Under the pieces are notes generated by a model that made no database searches, was not told the DNA's origin, and worked only from the letters and a program-made list of their open reading frames with translations. A stretch of 64,000 nt of DNA from assembly GCA_947652735.1 (NCBI GenBank), contig CANTEG010000004.1, positions 141,601-205,600 of the forward strand, in the 5' to 3' direction. Both the position numbers and the translations under genes were made by a program. This DNA comes from an uncultured Lachnospiraceae bacterium (GTDB taxonomy: Bacteria > Bacillota > Clostridia > Lachnospirales > Lachnospiraceae). Below, one piece after another: positions 1-9,325 of this stretch. Every line of letters starts with the position of its first letter. The stretch's first letter is position 1.

Positions 1-741
1 ATTTATAAAATACCCCGGTGTATAACGCAGCATTTCGTCAAACACATTTCCCAAGCCCTTTGTTGTATAATTATTTAAAATAAATGGGAAAATAGCTGCC
101 ATAAACCTGTTTGCAAACCATTTTGAAACAGTCACGCATATAAGGGCAAAAATCCCTCCATATATAAAATTCAGAACAGTAAAGCACACTGCATATAAAA
201 CAGGATGTTCATAAAACAGTCCATGCCACAATGCCGTGTTGCTTCCGCCTTTCATTGCAAGCAAATCAATGCCTACCGCCGGAAGATAGCAGGCGGCAGT
301 CATTATACTGAGTATAAGTGGTGCAGCTACCACGATTCCACCTGAAATAAATGTAACGACATATTTTGACACAAGATAATCCTTGCGTGAACACTTTGCA
401 AGAACAGAAGAAATATACCCTGAATTCATGTCATTATAAAGAGACATTCCGTAGGGTATAACCGAAATGATTGGAAATACAAAATAAAAAAGTGCATTAT
501 ACAGTGAAAAACCATCATTCCCAAGCCACCCTAAAAGTATCCCGCATTCGAACCAGTCATCCAAAACTCCATACTCCTGTGACTGAAGTTTCACTTCCAA
601 CAATTCTTGATTGGGCACATATAAATTAACGTAAACCCATCTTGTATGTAATAGTACGATAACAATTCCTAAAATTATGCTTATTAAAAAGCCCTTTGAT
701 TTGAGCATTTTTTTTATTTCAATTTTAAATATATTTTTCAC
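1..741 (-). CDS. ABC-2-type permease-like membrane protein (partial)
   Basis: An open frame of 247 codons runs off the left edge of the window, so the C-terminus is missing. The GTG start at 741 follows a GGCAGGGTA ribosome-binding stretch. The product begins with a short basic segment (KNIFKIEIKKMLKSKGF), then a membrane helix, a polar extracytoplasmic stretch (about residues 40-85), and several hydrophobic helices. That layout fits ABC-2-type permeases that export peptides or respond to them. It is the last visible gene of an operon whose upstream members encode exported proteins, which suggests it moves or senses an exported product. No ATPase is visible; it may lie beyond the window. The family assignment is inferred from topology only. 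Confidence 0.6.
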   Translation of the reverse strand, partial: MKNIFKIEIKKMLKSKGFLISIILGIVIVLLHTRWVYVNLYVPNQELLEVKLQSQEYGVLDDWFECGILLGWLGNDGFSLYNALFYFVFPIISVIPYGMSLYNDMNSGYISSVLAKCSRKDYLVSKYVVTFISGGIVVAAPLILSIMTAACYLPAVGIDLLAMKGGSNTALWHGLFYEHPVLYAVCFTVLNFIYGGIFALICVTVSKWFANRFMAAIFPFILNNYTTKGLGNVFDEMLRYTPGYFIN

Positions 742-797
742 TACCCTGCCCGCCTTATCATCCCTTTGGAATTGTAAAACCGAATAACCAGACTTAC

Positions 798-1373
798 TCA
801 CATTCTGTTTATATCAGAAAGCACAATTTCCTTTCTCACGGGATATGCTCCAAAAATCAGTCTGTATTCGGTATTTTCTATATTTTTCCACTCTTTTTCG
901 GATAAATTATTTTTATATATTTCGTAAACGATGGTAAATGTATCTCCCGATTTGAAGCTTCCATTTGCCAGCGAAGGGTTCATATCGTCAAACAGCATAG
1001 GGTCAAAGCTGTTAAAAACATAAAGATACTTTATTGGTATATATGTCTCAAGCCGTGCCCCATCGTCGACAAGTTCAGCTGAATATTCCACCACAATAAC
1101 TTTTCTTTCTCCATCATCAGGTATACTATAGTCAACATACTGGGGATTTTTCTTGAAAAATTCATTATAATTCATCATTGTTGCAGATTGAATCCCGTAG
1201 TTTATTCCCTTATATTCTACCTGTTCAGTTTGACTATACACTTGATATTCAGGCAGAAGTGCATTCTTATTTACATTATATACCCTTATTACATATAATA
1301 CTATTGCCGCCAACGCAATAAGAGATAATATAATCATCCAAAACTTGCTTTCTCTGATTTTCTTAAATTTCAC
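798..1373 (-). CDS. Single-pass membrane-anchored protein of unknown function
   Basis: The 191-residue product has a basic N-terminus, one membrane helix at about residues 12-30, and an extracytoplasmic domain of about 160 residues rich in aromatic and acidic residues. The outside domain looks beta-rich (alternating stretches such as VIVVEYSAEL and TFTIVYEIY), similar in style to DUF4352/DUF5028-type domains in Firmicutes, but I cannot assign a family. It lies 56 nt upstream of the permease and 73 nt downstream of a lipoprotein gene in the same direction, so all are probably cotranscribed. Function unknown; a structural or immunity role in an export module is a guess from context. Confidence 0.7.
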   Translation of the reverse strand: MKFKKIRESKFWMIILSLIALAAIVLYVIRVYNVNKNALLPEYQVYSQTEQVEYKGINYGIQSATMMNYNEFFKKNPQYVDYSIPDDGERKVIVVEYSAELVDDGARLETYIPIKYLYVFNSFDPMLFDDMNPSLANGSFKSGDTFTIVYEIYKNNLSEKEWKNIENTEYRLIFGAYPVRKEIVLSDINRM

Positions 1374-1446
1374 TCAAGATTCCTCCGAATGTTTATTATG
1401 AGTTCTTCCCTTATTATGATATTTGCATGGTGCGATACACGTTCAT

Positions 1447-2688
1447 CTACAACAACTGTATAACACTGCCATCGATAGCATTTATAATGATAAACCTCTC
1501 GGATTGAGCATCCCCGTCACTTAAAATCCATACAGGAACAATAGTATGCACCGTTATATCATCCTCATTTGGAAGTGCAAAATACGCAAACTCAAGCTTT
1601 TTTAGGAGAACTATGCTTTCTCTATCTACTTCGCTGTTGGCTATAACATTTCTATAAACATCCTTCACCTGCTCAAAATTTAAAAGCTTAACATTTTCTG
1701 CTTTGACAGCTGAAATATAACGAGGATTATTATATTCCATGTATATAATTCCCTCGTCATTTATGTAAATTCTCACATATTCGTGAAAATATTCATCCAC
1801 ATACTTTATCTCAGGTGTATCCTTATCCTCTCTGAAATCAAAAATATTGTTAAAATATGAGTCTCTTTCAACGACATCAATCCCACCAATATTTCTAGAA
1901 AATAAAACACTATAACCATCAAGATAATTTTCTTCTGTTCCATCAGCCTCGGTAATATCCCAATGAAGTTGTGTTATTTCTGAGATACCCATATCTGATA
2001 TTCCGAGCTTATCAAGCTCGCCATAAAGAGTTTCTTCAAGCTTATCCTCTGGTATACTGCATCTGTTTACCGCACTATTACTTTTGTAATCGTCAAAGCC
2101 TATGCCGACCCCCTCTACCTCCCTGTCTCTTATAAACTCTCTGAATCTAAATGGTGCACATTCAAGGACTTCGTTATTTTTTTCTCCGTACGAAATTTTA
2201 TAGCAGCTTATAACATAGCGAACAGTATTTCTTGTTGCCAAATATCCGTCTCCTTTGTAAGCCAATTCTTCCAACTCATCTGAAGTAAACAGTTCCTCTG
2301 CCTTTTCAATATCATATGGATATGCCTCATCAAAACCCATTTTATTTATATATTCCTCCCAAAATTCTCCATTCACTTCCTTGGGTTTTGTTTCCATTAC
2401 ATTCACACCTGCCACGTCAGGCACAACTACCTCTGCATAAATCCTTACGGTTGCACCGCCTCCATCAGATGTTGTCAAATCCTCCTGCCATACATCAGGA
2501 ACCCCAAGACTTTCTTTTATGTGTCCCTTGTCAGTAGACACGTTATACTCTGCATCGCCTATGGTACTTGCTGTTCCCTCTGATGTAATATCAGACATAT
2601 CCACCTTTTCCCTTTTTGCACATCCTGACAATGTTATTAAAATGATACACAAACCAGTTGCAAATATTTTATGATATTTTATTTTCAT
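1447..2688 (-). CDS. Predicted lipoprotein of unknown function
   Basis: The 413-residue product starts at the ATG at 2688, chosen because it follows GGGGGAAG and is directly followed by a lipoprotein signal peptide (MKIKYHKIFATGL... with lipobox LSGC). An in-frame ATG at 2748 also has an AGGGGAAG site, but it would put 20 polar residues in front of the signal, which is unlikely. After Cys the protein is acidic and has no motif I recognise; its C-terminal third (YRNVIANSE, VPVWILSDGD, IINAIDGSVIQLL) resembles the end of YcdB/YcdC or PepSY-like secreted domains. It belongs to the five-gene operon of exported proteins ending at the left window edge. Function unknown. Confidence 0.7.
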   Translation of the reverse strand: MKIKYHKIFATGLCIILITLSGCAKREKVDMSDITSEGTASTIGDAEYNVSTDKGHIKESLGVPDVWQEDLTTSDGGGATVRIYAEVVVPDVAGVNVMETKPKEVNGEFWEEYINKMGFDEAYPYDIEKAEELFTSDELEELAYKGDGYLATRNTVRYVISCYKISYGEKNNEVLECAPFRFREFIRDREVEGVGIGFDDYKSNSAVNRCSIPEDKLEETLYGELDKLGISDMGISEITQLHWDITEADGTEENYLDGYSVLFSRNIGGIDVVERDSYFNNIFDFREDKDTPEIKYVDEYFHEYVRIYINDEGIIYMEYNNPRYISAVKAENVKLLNFEQVKDVYRNVIANSEVDRESIVLLKKLEFAYFALPNEDDITVHTIVPVWILSDGDAQSERFIIINAIDGSVIQLL

Positions 2689-2834
2689 TTTAACTTCCCC
2701 CCATGTGCAATCTGCCAATATATATCTTTTTATTGCCAGTTCTTTCATGCAGCTTCCCCTGCTATTTTCATATTTGCACCTTAAAATATATTAACTAAAG
2801 ATTAAAAACAACTTTTTTTTCATGGTACCTTACC

Positions 2835-3716
2835 TTACATCTCTCCTTTTGTTCTGGAATACGTTGAAAATTCATTCAGACTTCCCCTAAAAATCTCAAA
2901 ATATCTTATTCCTGTTTTTTCCTGGATTATGTTTACATCATCTACTGCCTGTCCCATACTCGTCACATAGACATAAAACACGAGTTGGTCATCCCACGAC
3001 ACCTGTTGCCCCTCCTGTCCTTCCCACGCATCAGTAGTATCATCATACATACAAAACACAAGTTCCCTTGATTCACCTGGTTTCAGATTTATCTTGCTTG
3101 CAGAACTAGTATTTAATTTTTCATCATCACCATTCAAATAAAATTTTTCACTTACTCCGCCTACAATATAACCATTTTCATCTGTCACATCTAACATTAC
3201 AGTACAAAAAGGATTATATTCTATTTCCACACTCCCCGTATTTTCAACCTCAAAAACATAGCATATCATGACCAGCTTTCCTTCTTTTTCTCTTTCTGCT
3301 AATGGTCTGCTCATATGTAGCTCCGTATCAACTCTATATTTTTCGTTATAATCAGGTATAATATCAGGTATTGAATCCACATCACTTATACATCTTATAT
3401 CTATAAACGTATATTTTACACCGCCCTTTTCGAATGATTCGTACGGTGTCACTTCATTTCCATGTCCCGTTTCATATTCCTTGTCTTTTTCCTCATTGTC
3501 CTGTAAATTTGCAAAATATGATGCATCATCCACCTCTGTTGAAGCACTGCTATTGACTGAATCACCACTTAAACTTTCAATATTTTCATTTGTTGTTATA
3601 TTAGAGCTTGATTTGTCCTCACTTTTATTTTTATCAATATTCACGCTTATAATAACTGCACATAAAATACATGAAATTATTCCTGCAATCAGGTAAATAC
3701 CTTTTCTTTTATTCAT
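2835..3716 (-). CDS. Membrane-anchored protein of unknown function
   Basis: Product of 293 residues from the ATG at 3716, where the signal-anchor starts (MNKRKGIYLIAGIISCIL). A longer in-frame start at 3785 lies 4 nt after the stop of the upstream gene and could allow translational coupling; it would add 23 residues before the anchor. Neither start has a strong ribosome-binding site, so the start is uncertain. After the helix comes a Ser/Asn/Asp-rich linker, then a beta-rich domain with LVMICYVFEVENTGS and LKPGESRELVFCMYDD, features of DUF4352/DUF5027-like extracytoplasmic domains. It is the second gene of the operon that begins with a DUF2712-like secreted protein. Confidence 0.65.
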   Translation of the reverse strand: MNKRKGIYLIAGIISCILCAVIISVNIDKNKSEDKSSSNITTNENIESLSGDSVNSSASTEVDDASYFANLQDNEEKDKEYETGHGNEVTPYESFEKGGVKYTFIDIRCISDVDSIPDIIPDYNEKYRVDTELHMSRPLAEREKEGKLVMICYVFEVENTGSVEIEYNPFCTVMLDVTDENGYIVGGVSEKFYLNGDDEKLNTSSASKINLKPGESRELVFCMYDDTTDAWEGQEGQQVSWDDQLVFYVYVTSMGQAVDDVNIIQEKTGIRYFEIFRGSLNEFSTYSRTKGEM

Positions 3717-3789
3717 AATTTTGCCACTCACTTTTTTATTATCAGACCGCCAGAGTCTTACTCCGACGGTTCTTTTAAATATCATTTCA

Positions 3790-4278
3790 CTACGGGATAA
3801 CAGGATAATTGGTCTGGGTATCCGGGCTCCAATCTCCCGTAACTGTTCCTGTCCCCACCAATGATCTTACCCCAAGATTTGCATAAGAATATCCATTTTC
3901 ATAAACATAATTTGTCACTCTGTACTGCCCCGTACCAGATACAGTAAATCTTGACGTACACGGAACACGATTTTTAGTGCTACTACCAGTCTCACCCACC
4001 GGTGAAATATATATACTTGATACCCCGTTAAGGCTTCGGTCCCATTTAAAGTAAAATTTACTGTTTGTATCTTTCTTGCGATTCTCAGAATATTGATAAC
4101 TGGTGTTACTTGGTGAAACATTATATGTCCAGTGGGTATCTTCAGCTGTCGCAAACGTATTATCTGTATTTGTCAAAATACAAAATGCCAGCATCATCGT
4201 TACAACACCAACCATGATTTTGTTGGATTTTCTTTTTGTATCATTTTTGTTGTATGTTTTGTTCTTTGTCATAAACAT
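3790..4278 (-). CDS. Secreted DUF2712-like small protein
   Basis: The 162-residue product has a basic N-terminus, a signal peptide core (MVGVVTMMLAFCILT, about residues 22-36) and a probable cleavage after TFA (residue 44). The mature part of about 118 residues is Ser/Thr/Tyr-rich and ends in GTVTGDWSPDTQ, the kind of glycine/WSPD ending found in small secreted DUF2712 and lactococcin-972-like proteins. AAGGAG precedes ATGs at 4278 and 4272; the second is better spaced. It is the first gene of an operon of exported proteins with a permease at the far end. A bacteriocin-like or signalling role is inferred from this context only. Confidence 0.65.
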   Translation of the reverse strand: MFMTKNKTYNKNDTKRKSNKIMVGVVTMMLAFCILTNTDNTFATAEDTHWTYNVSPSNTSYQYSENRKKDTNSKFYFKWDRSLNGVSSIYISPVGETGSSTKNRVPCTSRFTVSGTGQYRVTNYVYENGYSYANLGVRSLVGTGTVTGDWSPDTQTNYPVIP

Positions 4279-4320
4279 TTTCTCCTTACCTTTTAATTAA
4301 TTTTCCCTGCAACTACATTA

Positions 4321-4336
4321 TTACATTATGGTGTAA
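4321..4336. promoter_or_regulatory. Inverted repeat upstream of the DUF2712-like operon
   Basis: TTACATTATGGTGTAA is a TTACA-N6-TGTAA dyad, 43 nt upstream of the first start codon of the operon. TNACA-N4-TGTAA sites bind BceR-like regulators and TACA/TGTA dyads bind BlaI-like repressors; the six-base spacer fits neither exactly. It is a candidate operator only. The rest of the gap from 4279 to 4663 shows no convincing gene. Confidence 0.35.
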
Positions 4337-4663
4337 AGCATCATCCCCTTTTTAATAAGATTTTGCCATTTACATCCCCCGTTTACTGCCATTACAAAAT
4401 AGCAAACTATATCTTGTCACAGCATTTTAAGAACATCTCAATACCGCTCTCTCTATCATGAAACAATTTTATAATTCAAATAAAATATATGTTATTAAAA
4501 TTATGATTGACATATATGATTTTAAATTCTATATATAATTATAATGCATCATGCCCCCACTGTCACCTCCCCTCATTGTCCTACTTTTGGGCGTTTTTGT
4601 ACTACTCTCTAGTACAATCACAACATTCCACCATATACTTTTTAATAAATCATCTGACAATAA

Positions 4664-4696
4664 TAAAAAATCCCCATCATTCCTGATAGGGATTTT
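4664..4696 (-). terminator. Intrinsic terminator after the lipase-like gene
   Basis: On the minus strand a 13-bp stem (AAAATCCCTATCA paired with TGATGGGGATTTT, one G-T pair) closes a GGAA tetraloop and is followed by a run of T. It lies about 26 nt past the stop of the hydrolase gene at 4723, so it ends that transcript before the DUF2712-like operon. Confidence 0.85.
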
Positions 4697-4722
4697 CACA
4701 ATACAATCACCCACTTCTCCAT

Positions 4723-6087
4723 TTAAAACCCTTTTTCCTTAAGCCCATTTACAAGCTCCACATAAAATTCCCTTACATCAAAGCCCTTGAAGTTTTCTCT
4801 GTTCAGGTCAATGACATCGCCATGAGAAATTCCTCTTTTGCCCTCAACGGTTAAAAACTGATAGCTCTCGCCCCACTGAAATGATTTTTCTCCCACTAGA
4901 CCGTCATTCGGTCCATCAAAAGTTTCAACCAGTTTGTAGGAAAGATTGAGTGGAAATCTTCCGCCTCTTGCAACATTAAGCTTCGACCCTACACTTTGAT
5001 AATATACGCCCTCCGCATCGTGGATAAGCTCATTTCTCTTATTACACGCTGTTGCCGTCAAATCGCTGACCGCTGCCATAAAGTCAGGATTTGGGTCACC
5101 CAGCTTTTTTAGTGCTGTATTATATGTAGTGGCAATTACATCCTGTTGTGCCTTAGGTATCCTGGAAAGAAGATAATCTGCAAACTCACAGCCCCTGTGG
5201 GGCGTATTGATTGTTGTCAGCGATGCAACATATTTGCTGACTCCGCACTCCGAAAGGGCATACCTGATGTCAAGACCACCCTTAGAATGTGCAATGATAT
5301 TAACCTTTTCGGCACCTGTCTCTTTAATGATATATTTTATTCTCTCTGCCAGCTCCTCACCGCAGCTTTCTACAGAAGCGGCAGACTGATGATTTCCATA
5401 ATAGATAACTGCACCGTTATCCTCAAGCTCCTTTGGTATTCTGCCCCAGTAATTCAGATATTTAAAATCACGGAAAAACACCCCATGAACCATAAGTATC
5501 GGATACTTTGTTTCACACAGCTTTTGTTCTGCACGTTTTTCATTTAAAACTGCCTTTCTTTGCTCAACACTTACCTCTTTACTGACTGTGACAATAATAT
5601 TTCCAAGTGCAACCAAATGCGCGATTGGAATCCAACCTACCACAACACCGATTACCCTTTTCTTTACACCAAGCTGAACCGATGTTGCATATACTCTTAT
5701 AATTCCATTCCAAAAACATATGGCAAGCAGGGTAACAGCAATAACAGAATTTATAATCCAAAGCTTTGTTTCGTCCTTTACTCCTCCCACAGACAACTTT
5801 CCCATCATGCCAAGCAGGGAATATACTGCTGTTGCAGTTGTGGAAAGTACAAACATAATGAGCAGCTCACAGCCGTCACCTGCAATCCGCAGCCTTTTCC
5901 CCCTCAAGGAATGATTAAACGGTGACGGGTATACATTTAAAAAGATGCAAAATACCACAACAAGTGGTAATACCCACATGGAATGTCCCATCCTATGCAT
6001 GGAATAAAAGTTTGCAAGCTCAAACAACAATGTGGCAGCCAGCAACCGATATATATTTTTTAGAATTCCAATTGATACCTTTTTCAT
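4723..6087 (-). CDS. Membrane-bound lipase-like alpha/beta hydrolase
   Basis: The 454-residue product starts at ATG 6087, eight nt after GGAGG. Residues 1-170 hold about four hydrophobic helices. The rest is an alpha/beta hydrolase domain: PILMVHGVFFRD carries the HG oxyanion loop, AHSKGG is the nucleophile elbow (GXSXG variant, Ser nucleophile), and TTINTPHRG follows as in triacylglycerol lipases and PGAP1-like hydrolases. The acid is probably the Asp of FDGPNDGLVG and the His is in GISHGDVIDL. It probably hydrolyses an ester at the membrane; substrate unknown. It is monocistronic, with its own terminator. Confidence 0.85.
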   Translation of the reverse strand: MKKVSIGILKNIYRLLAATLLFELANFYSMHRMGHSMWVLPLVVVFCIFLNVYPSPFNHSLRGKRLRIAGDGCELLIMFVLSTTATAVYSLLGMMGKLSVGGVKDETKLWIINSVIAVTLLAICFWNGIIRVYATSVQLGVKKRVIGVVVGWIPIAHLVALGNIIVTVSKEVSVEQRKAVLNEKRAEQKLCETKYPILMVHGVFFRDFKYLNYWGRIPKELEDNGAVIYYGNHQSAASVESCGEELAERIKYIIKETGAEKVNIIAHSKGGLDIRYALSECGVSKYVASLTTINTPHRGCEFADYLLSRIPKAQQDVIATTYNTALKKLGDPNPDFMAAVSDLTATACNKRNELIHDAEGVYYQSVGSKLNVARGGRFPLNLSYKLVETFDGPNDGLVGEKSFQWGESYQFLTVEGKRGISHGDVIDLNRENFKGFDVREFYVELVNGLKEKGF

Positions 6088-6236
6088 TTGCAAATCCTCC
6101 GAGCTTTAAAACCATTGGTTCTATCAACGCATTTCACAATATATCATATCACACACATTCTAAATTATAAAGCATTAGTACCTGCTCAAATTTTTATATA
6201 GTAATATTCTATATTTCCATTTCATTCCAAGCCATC

Positions 6237-6884
6237 TTAGCTTTTAAAGCATCTGTGTATGTTTTGCGGTTTCCCAAGCACCAGCAGTGTCGTGTCTTCT
6301 TCAATCATTGTTTCGTGGTTGACGGCAAGATTCATGTCCCCGTCAGTCTTTATTCCCATAATATTAATTTTATATTTTTTCCTCACATCAAGATTTCCTA
6401 CTGTCTTTCCTATCCAATGTCCAGGTGTTGGTATTTCATATATGCCATGCTCCTCATCAAGCTGTATATAATCCAAAATATGATCCGAAGTGTACCTGAT
6501 TGCCACCCATGAAGCGAGCTGACGTTCCGGATATACGATCTCATCTGCACCATTCCGCAACAAAAACTTTGCATGTATATCACGGGCTGCCCGTGACACA
6601 ACAAACAAAGCGCCAAGTTCCTTTAACAGCAGGGTAGTCTCCAGCGAGCTTTGAAAATCATCGCCTATTGCAACAATACAGACATCAAAATTTCCCACTC
6701 CCACAGAGCTCATAAATTCCTTGTTTGTACTGTCCCCAATCTGTGCGTTTGTCACATAGGGAAGCACTGCATCAATTCTGTTTTCAACCTTATCGATAGC
6801 CATAACCTGATGCTTTTTTCCATATAGTTTTTTTGCAATGTGGCGTCCAAATCTGCCCATTCCGATTAACAAAATACTTTTCAT
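6237..6884 (-). CDS. ktrA: Potassium uptake regulatory subunit KtrA (TrkA-N/TrkA-C)
   Basis: Product of 215 residues from ATG 6884, chosen for the GAGGAG site 8 nt upstream. The N-terminal RCK domain has the dinucleotide-binding glycines ILLIGMGRFGRHIA, with the acidic residue of AIDKVE after strand 2. A TrkA-C domain follows at about residues 135-215. KtrA forms a cytoplasmic octameric ring that gates the membrane channel subunit KtrB in response to ATP/ADP. The gene starts 29 nt after the stop of ktrB, so the two are cotranscribed. Members of this family can also bind cyclic di-AMP. Confidence 0.93.
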   Translation of the reverse strand: MKSILLIGMGRFGRHIAKKLYGKKHQVMAIDKVENRIDAVLPYVTNAQIGDSTNKEFMSSVGVGNFDVCIVAIGDDFQSSLETTLLLKELGALFVVSRAARDIHAKFLLRNGADEIVYPERQLASWVAIRYTSDHILDYIQLDEEHGIYEIPTPGHWIGKTVGNLDVRKKYKINIMGIKTDGDMNLAVNHETMIEEDTTLLVLGKPQNIHRCFKS

Positions 6885-6913
6885 GTTATATTCTCCTCTA
6901 TCTCGTCGGAACA

Positions 6914-8266
6914 TCAGCCCACTACGATTGACTCCTTCGGAAGTCTGTAGCCTCCTGCATTTTTATTTGTAACAGCTGCAAACATAATCGTAAGACCTCC
7001 CACGCGGCCAAAAAACATCAATATAATTAATATTATTTTGGATGCCATACATAATCCTGATGTTATTCCCAGTGAAAGACCTACCGTCCCTATAGCTGAT
7101 GCTGTTTCAAACAGGCATGCCGATAATGCAAGTCCCTCCAATTCACTTATTATAATTCCGCCTGTTAAAAATAAAAGCAGATATATGATTAACACTGCTG
7201 CTGCATCCTTTACCGCATGCTCATCTATTCTTCTTCCAAAAAACTGCGAATCATCCCTTCGCCTGATTACTGATATTGCGGAAGCCAGAAGAACTGCTAC
7301 AGTTGTTATTTTCATTCCTCCCGCAGTTGAACCGGGGGCTGCACCTATCAGCATAAGAATAATTGTAATTGCCTGTCCGCTATCGCTCAAAAGCGATGTA
7401 TCTACCGTGTTAAATCCCGCAGTTCTCGGTGCCACCGACTGGAAAACAGCAGCGTATACTTTTTCTCCTTGTGATAAATATTCCCATTGTTCCTTACCAA
7501 ATTCAACAAAATAAAAATATAATGAAGGAACTATAATGAAACCTACTGTAAAACAAAGAATGACCTTGCAGGGCATTCGGTATTTTTTTATATGAATTCC
7601 GTTGGTTCTCACATCATCCCATGTAATAAAACCAATTCCTCCTATTACAATAAGTAACATAACGATAATGTTAATGAATGGCTTACCCACAAACGCCAAA
7701 AATGATGAACGGGGCTCAACAACGCCCATTAAATCAAATCCTGCGTTACAAAATGCTGATATGGAGTGAAATATTGCATAACCCACTCCTGCTTTCACTC
7801 CAAATAATCTTATAAAAACAGGTGCCATCAAAACGGCACCCAAAAGCTCAACGAAAAAAGTAAGCTTAAGGATAAAACCTATAAGCTTAACAATTCCACC
7901 CACCTTTGGTGCAGAAATAGCATACTGTAATGTGCTTCTCTGCATCAAACCTATTTTTCGTCCCATAAGCATAACAATTGCAACTGCAATTGTAACGACA
8001 CCTATCCCACCTATCTGTATCAAAACAGCGATAACCGACTGTCCGAAGAAAGACCAATATGTTGCTGTATCCTGCACAACAAGCCCTGTGACACAGACAG
8101 CGGACACAGATGTAAAAAGTGCGTCCATAAAGTCCGCACTTGTACCTGCTTTTGTTGCGGCAGGAACGGAAAGTAAAAGTGTTCCTGCAAAAATCACAAC
8201 CAAAAAGCCCAGTATTATAATTTGAAAAGCCGACAGCTTAATATTTCCTTTTTCAATATAAAACAT
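6914..8266 (-). CDS. ktrB: Potassium transporter membrane subunit KtrB (TrkH family)
   Basis: Product of 450 residues from ATG 8266, preceded by AAGGTGATGAA. It is a multi-spanning protein with four repeats of the membrane-pore-membrane fold. Selectivity-filter-like segments include SAVCVTGLVVQD, SISAFCNAGFDL, SVAPRTAGFNTVD and SAIGTVGLSLG. It carries K+ (often Na+-coupled) across the membrane under control of KtrA, encoded next. No riboswitch-like structure is obvious in the gap before the start (8267-8417). Confidence 0.93.
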   Translation of the reverse strand: MFYIEKGNIKLSAFQIIILGFLVVIFAGTLLLSVPAATKAGTSADFMDALFTSVSAVCVTGLVVQDTATYWSFFGQSVIAVLIQIGGIGVVTIAVAIVMLMGRKIGLMQRSTLQYAISAPKVGGIVKLIGFILKLTFFVELLGAVLMAPVFIRLFGVKAGVGYAIFHSISAFCNAGFDLMGVVEPRSSFLAFVGKPFINIIVMLLIVIGGIGFITWDDVRTNGIHIKKYRMPCKVILCFTVGFIIVPSLYFYFVEFGKEQWEYLSQGEKVYAAVFQSVAPRTAGFNTVDTSLLSDSGQAITIILMLIGAAPGSTAGGMKITTVAVLLASAISVIRRRDDSQFFGRRIDEHAVKDAAAVLIIYLLLFLTGGIIISELEGLALSACLFETASAIGTVGLSLGITSGLCMASKIILIILMFFGRVGGLTIMFAAVTNKNAGGYRLPKESIVVG

Positions 8267-8417
8267 TTCATCACCTTGAAATATTTTACACACAAAATAA
8301 AAATATTATTCTGTTAATTCACTTACTGTCTCATATTCGTTCTCATCAATTTCATATTGTACCTGTTTACTTTTTGTGTCTCCATATCTTTATCCTTTTA
8401 TCTTGCAGACCTGTGTG

Positions 8418-9119
8418 TTAAAGCATTGTCTTGAACAAATTATTTCGAACCCTGCTAAGATTTGCAAGTGCCATCATTTTGCGACGTCTTATCCACCATG
8501 ATTCTTCGTCATCATCCTTTACTTTTCTTCTTCCCATACTGCCACCCATAGGACCAGACTGACCTAAATGCTCCTCAATGGACGCCCCAAATCTCTCGGT
8601 ATGATAGTTAGGGGAGTATCCCATCATGGATGCGAATGGATTATGTACTGACCTGTCTTCGGAAGTATATCCGAGCACCCATGCCTCATATAACGGGTCA
8701 TTTTTCATCTGCTCCCATCCCTTGTCCGATATGCTCCAAACGTTCACGTCATTTTTTTGGGATACGTCATATGGTATACTATCCATAAGCTTTGTAAAAA
8801 ACTGCTTATATTCATCCATCGTCATATCTTCCCTTGAAATACCTTCAGCATTATTTTTTGCAAGAACCCGCTGTCCTGCCCTGACCTGATTTTCAACGTG
8901 CCATGCATCCTTCGGATGATTCTTCTTGTATTCATCCACGACACTTTCTTTTTGCGAAGCTTTGTTTCTCAAAGTATCAGAAAACTTCACAGTATCCGTT
9001 GAAGAAGTTTGTGTTGCTGCTACGTTACCATTTGTTTGCACCTTTTTTGCGTTGTAGTTTTTTTGTATCATGGTCTGATACATCCCCAATTGGTACAGGC
9101 TTGTGTTAAAATAATTCAT
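8418..9119 (-). CDS. Helical protein of unknown function
   Basis: The 233-residue product starts after GGGAGGAAGC. It has no signal peptide or membrane helix. The N-terminus (MNYFNTSLYQLGMYQ) is followed by a Ser/Thr/Asn/Gln-rich linker, a helical middle part, and a block with ISDKGWEQMKNDPLYEAWVL and DRSVHNPF. The C-terminus is strongly charged and basic (RRRKMMALANLSRVRNN). I do not recognise a named family. Its sequence style resembles the DUF6033-like proteins elsewhere in the window (QMKNDPLYE compared with EKMQSDPEFE). A sigma28-like -10 motif lies upstream, suggesting the same motility-linked regulon. Function unknown. Confidence 0.7.
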   Translation of the reverse strand: MNYFNTSLYQLGMYQTMIQKNYNAKKVQTNGNVAATQTSSTDTVKFSDTLRNKASQKESVVDEYKKNHPKDAWHVENQVRAGQRVLAKNNAEGISREDMTMDEYKQFFTKLMDSIPYDVSQKNDVNVWSISDKGWEQMKNDPLYEAWVLGYTSEDRSVHNPFASMMGYSPNYHTERFGASIEEHLGQSGPMGGSMGRRKVKDDDEESWWIRRRKMMALANLSRVRNNLFKTML

Positions 9120-9144
9120 ATTTGCTTCCTCCCATTTAAATAAA

Positions 9145-9196
9145 TAAAAATAGCGACATGCTCCCCTGTATATCCATCCGTGGAAACTGTCGCTAT
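9145..9196 (-). terminator. Hairpin between the aldolase gene and the downstream helical-protein gene
   Basis: On the minus strand ATAGCGACA pairs with TGTCGCTAT (9 bp). Inner TTTCC/GGGGA pairing is possible, and TTTTTATTT follows. It most simply terminates the aldolase-family transcript. Because it also lies inside the leader of the 8418-9119 gene, a role as an attenuator cannot be excluded. Confidence 0.55.
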
Positions 9197-9257
9197 CCTT
9201 AGCTTCGATTTATAATTTATGTATGCCACAAGCAATGTGACATCTTTCATATAATAT

Positions 9258-9284
9258 TTATCGGAAGCCTGACTATTTTATATA
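9258..9284 (-). promoter_or_regulatory. Weak sigma28-like promoter for the 8418-9119 gene
   Basis: Reading the minus strand, a CCGATAA -10 motif (9258-9264) matches the flagellar sigma consensus, with TATA 16 nt upstream in place of TAAA. The hairpin at 9145-9196 would be in the leader of this transcript. The -35 match is poor, so confidence is limited. Confidence 0.4.
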
Positions 9285-9325
9285 ATATTATTTCACTGCC
9301 CTGTTACGGAACGCAAATGTAGCTT

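Noticed and set aside
4529-4714. A 61-codon minus-strand frame upstream of the DUF2712-like operon
   Set aside because: It has no ribosome-binding site, begins inside the 3' end region of the lipase-like gene and contains the terminator at 4664-4696, so it is not a plausible gene.
9120-9325. A cyclic di-GMP riboswitch before the 8418-9119 gene, suggested by the leader hairpin and a nearby HD-GYP gene
   Set aside because: The conserved core of GEMM-type riboswitches is not present; a simple terminator explains the hairpin.
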